Part shown: positions 11,801 through 23,857 of the stretch, piece after piece
Layout of the letters: the number at the start of each line of letters is the position of its first letter
How positions within the stretch are numbered: position 1 is the first letter of the stretch
From: Balanoglossus misakiensis
Taxonomy: Eukaryota > Hemichordata
Assembly: GCA_040954595.2 (NCBI GenBank)
Contig: CM082583.2
Location: 10,354,001 to 10,418,000, forward strand
Direction of reading: 5' to 3'
DNA length: 64,000 nucleotides
Translations under genes and position numbers: made by a program
The notes under the pieces: generated by a model
What the model saw: only the letters and a program-made list of their open reading frames with translations
What the model was told of the DNA's origin: nothing
The model's database searches: none

Positions 11801-14800
11801 CACACGATCCTGAGCTTGACGTTGACATGGACTTGCGAGCTGGATCCTATGATGTGTGTCTGCCAGAAGTTGAGCAAGGCGGCGCGCCTACAAAACCGCC
11901 CGCTGCGAAAGTTCCACCAAAAGTCCAGTCTCTTTATTCTCCATCCGGGAAAAAACACATGGATGGAAACATGTACCAGCCACACAGTTTGCCCCACGTG
12001 CCTGTTTACTCGGTCGTGCATAGAATGCCCGCTGGGGGAGACCTGCATCACAAGCGGCCAGAATTCGTCCACGATTACGTCACACACGCGGCTGCTGTTG
12101 ACAAGTCCAAGGACAGTGTCGGCAAACTGATTCCCACGGTTCACGACAGCATGTCAGAACCGGTGAGTGACCAGGCGAGTGAAAAGCAGCGTGCACTGCA
12201 AATGGAAATGGGAAAGCAAGATGCAGAAAGAGATGAGACGAAGAGGGACGAGGGACAACATCACGAGCAAACAAAGACGAGGGAAGAACAGAGACAACAG
12301 GAGTCAACAAGTGATGACTCAGAGGACATGGCAGAGACAACACACGTGAGTGTTCTTTAGTGATATAACATATACCAAAAGAGGGTTAACAAATTTGATG
12401 TACCTGTTCATGCAAAAGTGGAGTTTTCTTTGCTTTTGTATAGTTTCTGTGTGACTGCAATGTCCACATTTCCATTTACAAATTGTCAAAACAGTTGCAG
12501 CAAAATTACCTTTCCCTAAAGTAACGTTTCCTCGTACGGTTCTGATTGTTGTACATAGCAAATCGTATTTTTTAATGCATGTGTGCATTTGAAATTCAAC
12601 CCGATAAAATGTTTAACCCTAGAAGCCTGTGAAGCGAAGAAGTTCATATTATTATGGATCAGCTGACGACATAATCCGACAACAGACTGAAGAAATTCAC
12701 AGACTGATCTGGGAACTATACAAAGCCAAGGCGAGGCTTAGTGACAGCAGTTCAGAAGAGAGAGATGACGGCAAGTATGAGGAAAGGTTTGCACGAATGA
12801 CTAAAGAACTTGAGGAGACAAAATGTTTGGTTGGTGTGAAGAATCTGGAGATAGAAGCCCTGCAGGATCAAGTGGAAGAGCTCAGAGAAGTGGCAGAAGA
12901 TAAACAGGGGCAGGTTTTGAATCTCCAGGAAGAACTGGCAGACGTTGAAACTTTGGCGGAGGACAGACTGGAACACATCAAGGTACTGAAAGAGCACTTC
13001 ATAGAGGTGCACTCCACGCTGAACAGTGATATGGATATAGCTACCTCCGAGGAGTTTGTCTCGTCCACGTCCGATCAAGAACTGTCACACCACGCTGTGG
13101 CTATTGCCACTTCCAGCTTGAATCAGATTTCCCGACTGCAGGAAGAACTGCAAGAGGCCCACCACGTCATTGAAGTCAAAACTCGCCACATCGAGTTGCT
13201 TCTGGACACCATGAAGGAAGACAAGGGGACCGACGCGTCAGCGAGCGATGCCAGTGCAAGAGAGGACTTCGCGTTCTCGCTTGAATGCAAACTGCGCGAG
13301 TCGGAGCTTGAAAATGAGTATCTTCACGAAGAACTTCTCCGAATCCAAACTCTGGCCAGTGACAGGAACAAACAGATCATGTCTCTTCTGCAGGGCAACA
13401 AGTCCATTCAGAGAGACTTCACCAAAAGCCAGAACTTGTTGGAAAACTTAGAAGACCAGGTGGAAAATCTAACAATGATGCTGGAGACAAAGGTCTGTGA
13501 AAATGAAGAACTGATAGCAGCGCTTGCTGACAGTAAAGTCAGTGATGGTGAAAACAAAATGGATAACGATTCAGAAGAAGTCAGGAGAGATCTTCTACAA
13601 GCACAGAGTGAAATAGAACAGCTACGTAGAGAACTAGATGTAAATCAGACCTTGGCAGAGCAAAGAAAGGAGATCATCTGGGACCTACAAAACAAACAGA
13701 GCTTAGACCGACGTGATGATGGCCGAGAATCCACATACGAAGCAAAGCTTCAAAGTAAAATCAGTGGTTTCAAAGCTCTGCTAGAATCGAAAGATTCTGT
13801 TATCAAAAACTTAGAGAGCAGGCTTGCTGATGTACAGTCAGAATCAGAGAAAATGCGGCTGGGCCCCCAGGTCATCGAGCAACATCGGCAAGGAGAAAAT
13901 GCATTAAAGCAGACACAGGATGACAATGAAGCCTTGCAAAGGGACCTCCTGTACTCTCGAAAGCTTGCTGAGCAAAGATTACATGACATGACTTCTTTGG
14001 CACGGAAGTACAGTGCAACAAAGCAAAAGGAAAGCAATCATAAATCCCTCCTGAAGAACTTGCAACTGCAGTTGCAAAACATGTCGGTTATAATTCAGAC
14101 AAAGGAGGAGGAAATTGACAGACTCCGTGCTGAAATGCAGAAGATGTCACAGGAACAGAGTCAACACACGCAGCAGTCACCGGAGATTGGCGCACAGTAT
14201 GCTGAACTACAAAATGAGCTGAGGATCATAACAGCTGACAATGAAGATCTGCAAAAGGCACTTCTTTCCAGCCAACAGCTGGCTGAACACAGGTCAAAGG
14301 ATATCAATTCTTTGTCACGAAAATACAGTGCAACAAAACAAGATGTTAACAACAGCAAGACATTGGTAAGGAATCTACAGCAACAGGTGCAGAATATGAA
14401 ATGGACAGTGGAAGCAAAGGACCAAGAAATTGCGGACATCCAGCGTGAACTGCAGGACACAAAGAAAGAGCTGGGTGTTCTATCCCTGTCTGGACAGCAG
14501 ATGAATGTCGAAGCTGCCATACACAAAGCCGACTCCAAGGAACTTGTGGACAACATGACAAAGCGTCTGTATGAGTTAAGAAAGGTGATAAGTGACCATT
14601 TGGTGACGATAACCTCTCTGAAAGCAGAGCTTCAGCAGTCCAAGAGATCCTCGACAGACAAGGACGAACAGGTGCAGATGATAATTAACGAGACACGAGA
14701 CCATCAAATCGAACTGGAGAAACAAATCGAAAAGATGCAAAATCAGTTACAAATCATGGCCGAGAAGACAGGAGACCGCAACATCGACTCTCTTATCGAA

Positions 14801-17800
14801 ACTCTGAAGGATGACCTCTTGGTTGCAAGAAGTGAATTGCACAAGAAAGAGCAGGAATTAGAAACATGCATGAGTGACCACAAAGAAGAGAAAGAAGCTC
14901 TTCAAAAAAGGCTCCAGAACGTGCAACAAGAGCTGACCTCCTCTTCATACTCAAGTCAGAAATATAGTGACATGAAGGAATTCTTCGAAGGGCAGCTTGC
15001 TGAAGCAAAGACGAAGGAAAAGGAGAAAAGCGAGAAATTCCATAAACTGATGAAAGAAAACGATGAAGGCAAACAGCAACTGAAGATGCAGATCAAAGAC
15101 TTGGAGATGCAGTTGGTGAAAGCCCAATGCATGAGACAGAGCGGAGAAGAGAAGATAGCACCAGCTGAGATCAGCCGAGCAAAGGATCTGGAACTCCAAC
15201 TCATGAGATCTGAACAGCAACGACTGCAGCTTGAGAGTGACATACGACACCTGCAGAGACGTGACGTGGTTTCTCAATCTCAAACCGAAGCAGGAGTTTT
15301 GAACTCAGTGATTGACAGCCTCAAGAACGAGCTTCTCACTCTGAAGAATGGACTCCAAGAGAAGAATTATGAAATCGACCAGATGGTGAAAAGTCATGAG
15401 AGCGAAACTAAATCCCTGGCAAGTCAAATAGAAATTCTGAAGCAGCAAGTTAGCTATTTCAGTGCACGATCTGTTCAGGACAATGCCACAGAGAAAGACA
15501 ACGAAGTTATCACAAAATACCAAACAGTGATCAAAGAGTTTGAGAGAGAAAAGCAGCACCTACAAAGGGACGTGCAGAGTTTGCAGTTGCAGTTAATCAA
15601 GGCTGAAGCCAAGGTAGACTCCCAGGCTCTGCTGGACGCTGATGTTGCTTTGAAGAACGAAGTGGAGCTTGCAAGAAAGTTGCTGATTGAGAAAGACATC
15701 CAACTGCAGCAGTTGGCGAGGGTAAGCCAACAGCAGCACACAGAAATGCAGAGAGAGCTCCAGCAACTTCGGATACAACAGATTGAAGCAGGGGCTGAGA
15801 TTGCCGACCGAGAAAAGGACAATACCATCACAGCTTTGAGAGAAGAGCTCGCATTGGCTAAACAACTGGTCAGAGAGAGGGAGGACCACTTGCAACTTGT
15901 TGTACAGGAGAGTCAAAAACAACAATTTGAACTTGAACGGAAACTGCAGGAGACGTATATGAAGTTAGTGAGTGCTGGTGAAAATAACATAACCGAAGAA
16001 ACACGCCATGAAATGCAGCACTTGAAAGACGAACTGGCCAGGCTGAAACGCACCACAACTGAAACTATTGACAACTCTTTGCTGAAGGTTCAGTTTGAGA
16101 ATGCAAAAGAGGAGTGTGGACGCCATGTTAAGGAGCTGGAGACGCTAAAAGGGGAATACGTTTCCACCAAGAAACTGTCATCTGAAAGAAGACACAAGAT
16201 AGAGAAGCTGGAGGAAGAACTGGCCGACATGAAAGATCAAGCAAAGACGCATAACTTGAATGAAAGGGACTTGTATGAGGAAATTTCTGTGGTGAAGTCG
16301 TTGGTCGATGTCAAGGAGAAACAGAACAAAACTCTGCAAGATACTTTAGATTCAACCCGATATGGACTAAAACAGCAAGAAAACGCTACCGATAGGGCGA
16401 GAAAAGAACTTGAAAAACATCAAGTATTGACGCAGGAGAATCAACAAGAAGTAGACTCACTGTCTGCTGAACTGCGGGAAAATCGCCAGATACTTCAAAA
16501 GATGGTCTCTGAAAGATCTGCTTTGATGCACGACCTTGAAGCTGCCGCAGCAGCGATAGACATGCACAAGCAGCGGGTTGGGTCACTTGAAAACACACTG
16601 GAGGATGCCAATCGCAATCTTGAACAGAAACAAAAAGAGATCGAAAGCCTCAATAAAAACCTTAATGTTGCCAAGAAGATGGCCTCCGACAGGCATCGCA
16701 AGTTGGACCAGATGAAAGGCGATATTGTTGACGCTGGGGTCCTTGCAGATGGCAGACAGAGGGAGATTATGGAACTTCTGGAGGAACTGGAGAGCAAGCG
16801 AGTGCTCACACACGATCAGCAGTTGCGACTCGAGTTGTTTAAGCATGACATGGTCAGTGCAGACAAACGCATCGGTGACCTGACAGACGAGCTACATGAA
16901 CTGAACCAAGAAGTGATGGAACTAAGTGAAGCAGTCATCATCAAACAGAGTCAGATTGACAAGATGCAGTCGGAATTTGGCGACACAAAGCAAATGGCTG
17001 ATGATCGCCTACAACAGATCGACGAACTGAATAAAATTATCGATGAGTCAGAAATATCTACCAAGGCAAAGGATTCGGAAATCGTCAACTTACACCAGGA
17101 ATTGGCTAGGATAGAGAGCATTTCACTGGAACATAAACAGGAAATAGAGTCTTACGAAGATAATGTCCAACGTCTGACTGCAGTTGTGAAAGACCTAAAA
17201 CAACAGAACGATGGCAACAGTGAGAAACTGCGTGGTAATGGACTGGTTGTAGCGGATATAAAGAAGGAGTTGAGGAAGACGGAAGCCGAGTTGAAGGACG
17301 TTCGCAGTCAACTCGGTGGGAGAGACCAGCAGATTGTCAACCTTGTCCACAACTTGGATGCTTCGGTGAATGTCGCCGAAGACCGTCTGGTGCAGCTGAA
17401 GACCATGCACCAAGAAATGAAGAGTTTGCAAAGAGAGATCAAAGATCGCGACAAGAGCCTGAAGAACCTGCAGCACGAGCTCCAATCCGCCAAGAATCAC
17501 TCTGAGAGTAAAGAGAAGAAGGCAGAGGCTCTCTCGGGAAAGATTGAAGGTTTCAAGAGACTGGCCGAGGAAAGGGGCGCGCAGGTGTCCTCCCTGCAGA
17601 AGGATGTGCAAACGGCGAGGGAACGTGCGAAGAGCAAACAAGAACAGCTGGAATCAATACAGAGTTCACTTGTGTAAGTATCAGTCCTTTTTGGTGGCGG
17701 ACAGTATTTCTGAATTTCAGGACATGGAGGAAGAGAAATAATAAGTAAACACGACCGACATATTTAATGTTCCCCATTGTAGGAAGCAGACCGCAGAGTA

Positions 17801-20800
17801 TAGGTCACAGCACGAACAGGCAACTCAGTTGCTCAGTCAGAAAAATGCCATGGAAGAGAGACTGCAAAAACTGTCTGATGATCATCAGAAAAATGTAAGT
17901 ATCATCCATGTGCTCCGGCATAGTATAACTGCCTTGCCACCCATGGCGCATTTCAAAGTCAACCTTAGCATGGGACTTTCTTGTAATCTTTTTTATCGCT
18001 AACCATATTTTTCGGAATATTTTCCACAGGCAAAAGAACTGCTTACCGTCCAGGAAATGAATCAGACGCTCTTTTACGAGAGATGCAAATCCGAATCCGA
18101 AAGGAAACAATGCAAGGACGAATTGGTCGCAGTGAGACATCTTTTGGAATCCGAAAAAGATTCTCATAAAGCTGAAATGTTCGCTCTAAATTCCGAACTG
18201 CAGCAGAGCAAAGAAAATGTAGGTTCAATCTGTGGGTTTCGTACGTGACATTATGACACGGTCACGTATAATTGTAGAAAGCCATGCAAATATAAACAAG
18301 TGCAAGAGATTTCTTGGGCATTATACACGTACATGTATTTTAAATTCTATTCTTACAAGAACTCCTCTTTCGACGCTAGGTTCGCTCGGTAGAGAGCGCG
18401 AGAGACAAACTCGCCTCTGCTCTGGAAGATGTCAAAGAGCAACTGTCAGCCGATCTCGACAGGGCGAACAGAAAATCGGAGAAACTCGGCAAACATCTCG
18501 TAAATTGTGAGGCTGAGCTTGGCGTGGTGAAAAACAACTATAACCTGGTTTGCACCGCCATGGAAGTCGAAAGGAAGGACTTCGAGACATTGAAGGTGAG
18601 ACTCAGTATTCTAGATATATTCTGTGTCGATGATAACCTTAATCTGCCTCGGATGACTGTGATTTTGTAGCTGCGCAATTGTGTTAACCAGCAATCTTGT
18701 TCGCCGCAAGGTGTCTCGTGGCACCAGAAACACATTATTCTCCATTGGGAAAACCATTCACACAAGACCGGCCTTGACTTGCATTGGCCGACAAATACAC
18801 CGTCGTTTAATGGCGTAGTCGACAACTGACAACTCGATACTTCGTCATTATTTTCATAATGTTTCACTCCGAGTCGAAAAACGTAAATTATTTTTTCATA
18901 TAAAACCAACACAGATGTTATACACAGTGACGCATTCTTAAGAAATTAACTTTTTACCACCTGTTTTTAGCTCGAGTGTAAGCAATCGGAAGAAGTAAGA
19001 TCAACACTCGAAGAAAAAGTAAAAGATTTCACCATTCTCCTTGAAACGTCACAATTGACGACCCAGGCTGGGAAGGAGAAGTACGAAATCCTGGAGCGGG
19101 AAAAGAGATCTCTTCTAGAAGGTGACTTACCTGTCGTTGTTTTGTTGTTGTTAGCCCACGCTCTGTCGCACGAACCTATCAGATATGTGGCCATCAGTTC
19201 TGTCCAGGATCTATGGTTGCATACACCTAGACACAGAATATAATATAAATGTTTGTCATCTAGCCAATCAGAGATTCACACAGATGTATTTCGACCGTAT
19301 GTGTAGCGGTCTCGTAAGGTTTGTTTTGATGAGTCAAGTCACTCTTCAACCCGGTGCACGACAGGTACATGAATATTGAAATCTGTGAGGATATATTAAC
19401 GTGCAGTGCAAGTTTTACTCGTCTTTTGGGAAAATGCTAGTATTAGTCGACTTGATCACGAAAATACGTCCCTCCTACAAGTTTTTGTTACTTTGCAGAT
19501 GTGCACCATTTGGAGGACACACTCGCCGAGAAGGAGCGATTAATAAGGGACGCCAAAGAAGTCAGTAAGCAGACGATCGAAGCTTTGAACCGCCAACACG
19601 AGAAAGAGTGCCACCAGCTGGATAAAACCAAGTCTGATCTTCAGTGTCAAGTCGATGACCTGCAGGAACGCTGCGAAGTTCTGAACAACCAGTTGGAACA
19701 GAGAAATTTGCAGCTGACAAGCTTTGGGAAGACCCTCCGCGAACTGGACTCAGTTCGCCGGTATGTAAACTCCCTCCCCGTGGGCAGTCTCCAAGAAAGG
19801 CGACCTTTCTTGGAGTTTGAGAATGTAACGCGAATATGTAACACAGAACTGCTGTAACAGAAATTCGATGAAGAGGTTCCGCGTATGTTCCGCCATTTTC
19901 TTTCGACGGAAAGAAATATTGCTCGTCGTCTTAATAGGGGAGGCGTTGAATGAAAAATAATTAACAAATTAATTTCAACAGATGCAACACGGATCTCGAA
20001 ACCCGCATCAAATCTTTAGAACGTGACCTTGAAAAGGCCCGAAAATGGGTCGAAAACAGGTCTGCTGAATGTGGCGACAAAGACCAGATACTGGACAGAA
20101 TCAGACAGGCGCTGAGCAAGTCACAAAAATTAAACGCCGACTTCAAGGAGCAGCTTACACAACAGAGAGAAAATGCTGCCAAGATCATCGGTGACAAGGA
20201 AAGAGAAAAGTCCGATTTGAACAAAACTCTGACGGATGTGAGTAACAAATTCTACCATTATGTCATGTGGTGTGCGCGCCAGTTTGTGCTGTGCACGTTA
20301 TATGGTAGTGTACGTTAGTCAATACAAACTACACATGGTAAAATTTCACATGTGCTAATTGTGTGTCACTTACATGTACCACGATGGGCGGACTGATTTT
20401 CCCAATTTGGAGTTCTAGTATCCATCTTCTGTGGGCCGGTTTACCTCTATGACTCTGCATTCCCGCTGTGGCACACACTAAAGATAAGTCTTTCCTCTCT
20501 CCGCGGTGTATTTCATGCAGGTCAAGACTTCACTGGAGGACACCAAAATGGACTATGAAACCGCGACGAAGTCGAACGCCTCTCTGGAGTGCGACAAGCG
20601 CCACCTGGTGGACACGATTGAGAGGTTGCAGGACGAACTGGACAGCGAATCGAAGCACAGGATGCTGGCCGAACAGGTGGCCACCGACCGTGAATACGAA
20701 ATAAAGGAGTACAAACACGACCAAGTACGTGTTTTTTTTTTTCTGGGTAGTTGCCCGACAGCCGAGATAGAACATCCCCGCCTTAACCATCCGTTTTATT

Positions 20801-22700
20801 GCGATATTTTAACAGGACCTCCTTCACAAAAATCTGACTAAACTGAGGGATGACGTCACACATCTTGAACGGCGTCTGCAAGACGAGAAGAACCGTATCG
20901 ACAGGTTGAAGAACGAACGCGAAGATCTGAAATCACTTATAGCTGTCTTGGAAAACAGAGCCGGTGGCTTGGTCCAGAAAATCAATCACTATCAGGTTTT
21001 TAAAAATATAAATTAATTATAATTTCGATAAATTACAAATTTCATCTCGAACAACTACTACTGCTGTGATGGTGGTGGTGGCTGGATCAGTCACTCAGTC
21101 CACCCCTTACCGCTAATCAAACGTCGACATTTTTCGCTCCAGAACGAACTTGCCAAGACAAGAAAGAAGATGATGTCGAGGTGCCGCACTCTCAAGGAGG
21201 AAGACGAAAAAGTGATGATGGACTTGCATGATAAAATGTGAGTTAACGAACTTACTTATCAATTGGATTTTCCTTCAGATTATGTCTTTGCTTATATATT
21301 CCCCGACTTTCTGACCCTCTGCCTCTCTCTCCGATTTTTTTTCCGACAGAAATATTCTGTCTTGTGACAAGGAGAATAGTCTTGAACAGCTGAACAAGAC
21401 AGTGAAAGAACTGGAAGATATGAGGTGAGGGGTGAACGCGCACGCGTAACAATATAGAAGAGAATCAACAGATTTTCCTAATACGGAAACATTCAAAATG
21501 TCCAGAGCGTCAACATTTCACTTCGCTTATAATACCTTAATAAATTGCCTTCCACAGAAACATTGCCTCCAAAAAGAATGAACAGTGTCTACAACTAAAG
21601 AAATCCGCGACAGAGCTTGACAACGAAAAGAAGGATTTGAAGTTTGACTTGAAGAAAGCAGAAGATGCATTGAAAGTAGAAACAGCCTTGCAAGAGAGAC
21701 TGTCTTTGAGGTAAAAGTTTTGTAACTTTACATTTGTTTTAATGGTTGTGTTTATGCAAAAAATACTCAGCAACAACGATTTTTTGTTTACAGAAATCAG
21801 GAACTAGAAAATGAACTTGGAAGACTACGTAACACTCTGGGAAAGCTGCAAGAAGACTCCATCTTGGGCCATCACCAGAGTCCCAATGCAGCCACCAATG
21901 ATCAACGGTATGTAGGGCCTACAGCTAAATTTGTCACTTTATCAGCCGACATTAAGTTTTCCTTTCCAATGACCAAAATGTTATTCATTTTTCCCCATAC
22001 AGTTCGGAATTAAAGACAGTTGTGTCAGAATTGACTAAACAAATACAAAAGCAGACAGCATCTAGAATTCCAGATAATTCGAACAAAGATAAGTTGACGG
22101 TAGGTGAACTTTCCTTAAAGCAGAGACCCTCGAGAAAAGTCGAAGTTCACGTCAATGCGCTATGTCAGAGTATCATAAAAGTTCAAATATTATGTGGATT
22201 TTTTACGGTACAGTTGTCCCAACTGCAAAGTGAGCTGAACCGGGAGAAGACATTCCGTGCAGTTGAGCAGCAACAACTCCAAGCTGCGAACGAAGAAATC
22301 GAACACCTCAGACAGACGCTGAACAAGTGTAACACCCGCAAAAGTGCGTCTGCCACCCCAGAAAGGTAACAATTATAATACTGCACTTATATATTTATCG
22401 CTTTAGGCCTATGCAAAATTTCTTTCGCCCATCAATTCAACTTTATTTTTTTATTTTTCAAGGAGTCCACGACGAAGACTGGTACTGGATGACGTCACTC
22501 AAATGGTGGCCGACTCACAAACACGTGCTGCTCAAGCAATGGCTATTCAGCAAAGCATGCTGGGAAACTCGACTTTCGGCTCCCCAGTGTTCGGCGGGTC
22601 ACCAAGGACACCAGCGCCAAGTGGAGCAGGGCCCTGTACTGACTACATCTCGATACCGTTGCCTGGTTCGGCTCCGCAGCCACCGTCACCTACTCTGTGA
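8891..22700 (+). CDS. Gene A: giant coiled-coil protein with Ser/Thr-rich head (~3,488 aa, 20 exons)
   Basis: Exons: 8891-9000, 9120-9262, 9506-9631, 9803-12345, 12623-17673, 17783-17894, 18030-18218, 18380-18595, 18971-19121, 19499-19760, 19982-20237, 20521-20724, 20816-20995, 21143-21237, 21350-21424, 21558-21710, 21794-21907, 22003-22099, 22214-22365, 22463-22700. All introns are GT-AG, every phase joins, and the sum is divisible by three. Residues 1-126 are acidic with a KSVSF motif at 12-16. Residues ~127-974 (exon 4) are Ser/Thr/Pro-rich, presumably disordered, with a 50-residue tandem repeat. Residues ~975-3,400 are almost continuous heptad coiled coil, including recurring LA-x-D/E-R units spaced 21 residues apart. 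The last ~75 residues are Gly/Pro/Ser-rich. No enzymatic domain is visible. I do not recognise the family; a cytoskeletal, centrosomal or junctional scaffold is possible from the architecture only. It is the inverted paralogue of gene B at 28402-48724. Confidence 0.85.
10768..11100 (+). repeat. 150-bp coding tandem repeat in gene A exon 4 (about 2.2 copies)
   Basis: Copies begin at 10768, 10918 and 11068 (partial), each 150 bp, so each adds exactly 50 residues and keeps frame. The first two copies differ by only a few bases. Each unit has two short SYTTPS elements flanking a charged segment (LLTRKEIEEANESFP). A third, diverged unit follows and decays after ~35 bp. The near identity points to recent unequal exchange. 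Confidence 0.92.
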
Positions 22701-22756
22701 CGGATTATGGTGGCCAACAGTCATGACTGCCAGATGTGCTGAGTGTATAATTACGA

Positions 22757-22762
22757 AATAAA
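22757..22762 (+). terminator. Polyadenylation signal AATAAA of gene A
   Basis: AATAAA lies 57 bp after the TGA at 22698-22700 and is followed by a GT-rich stretch (TTTTTGTGTAGTGCTTTTG), the usual downstream element. This would give gene A a very short 3' UTR. Confidence 0.7.
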
Positions 22763-23857
22763 GTTGACATGAAATTCCAGTTTTTGTGTAGTGCTTTTGT
22801 TATTTTGCTCACTGCCGATGCTCTATTTCGTCAAATAAAATTCTATAGTCGCTGTGTTTAACGTCACAGAAGGGGTGTGATCGTTAATTGCAAAGAAAAC
22901 CATTCAATGGATGAATCTGAAAACTTCCTCCATGCTCAGTGCTGTTGCTATGGGCGCAGCCATATTGCTTTATTACCCACAATTCATCTGAAGGTCACCT
23001 GAGTCCACGCGTCGACCGCAGTTCACCCCTTGACCTCGAATAACGTGTGACCTTTCCAACGACCGAGCTGATCAGCGCACTGGCAGTGGGAATGCAGGTC
23101 AAACGTGGGGTGGTGGTACAAAATCGAGGTCTATGCACGTGCATATATATCGCCAACATCGTGGGGGCAGATGCCTTTTGAAATGTTAAGGGTAAGATGA
23201 AAAATATGCACAGCAATGATGATGTAACGTACATGTACACGTGTCCTTGACCGGTTGTTGGAAATGAAACTATACTCATGATCACGCGTGACTGTGTGTT
23301 CTTAGTTGTGTGGCACTTCCTAAAACAGCTCTGGCACAGCTAGCTAGACAGTTCTCAGTAGCAGTATGTATGTTAGATGTTCTGTCTTTATTATAACCTC
23401 CATGGTATGACCCAGCCCCTTGATTGTACACCGGGGGAATCATGTTGTTATACTGACCATCCTCATCTGTTCGTGACCTACCATGGCAGATGACCTCTGT
23501 TACATTGGCCCCGTTTGTGGCTCAGCTACATCCTTCTATTTAATATTTAATGCTCTAGTCTGTTTACAGTGTAACTGTTAAACGTACAACATTCCTGGGA
23601 GACCAGGCTACACATAGTGTCAGTTGCAACTACATGTAGTAATGCTATTTATGTTTCATCAACAGATTTTTCTTCCATTCTAAAAACACTTTCAGGAAGT
23701 TTGCCATCCAGACTGTCTTTAATCCAGTGGCTGACACAATGAGTGGTCGTCAGTGAGTGCAGTGAGAGTCTCGTACCCCATCAACTATTATCAAGGCATG
23801 CACCAACTCCATCTAATGCAGCGCTACATACTGTCCTAGCATTAGGAAGCAAAAGCC
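22763..23857. other. Intergenic and 5' flank of the Spinster-like gene
   Basis: About 1.1 kb between the gene A polyadenylation signal and the transporter start codon. No exon, repeat or RNA gene was recognised. The right part should contain the transporter's promoter and 5' UTR, possibly with an unseen noncoding exon. Confidence 0.4.

Noticed and set aside
12629-12631. Possible independent start of a second gene at 12629
   Set aside because: The codon is GTG, and a proper acceptor (AG at 12621-12622) joins exon 4 in phase, so this is an internal exon of gene A.
12752-17641. Many antisense open frames across gene A exon 5
   Set aside because: Coiled-coil coding sequence rich in GAA/CAG codons leaves the complementary strand open (Leu/Ser/Phe-rich). 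None has independent support.
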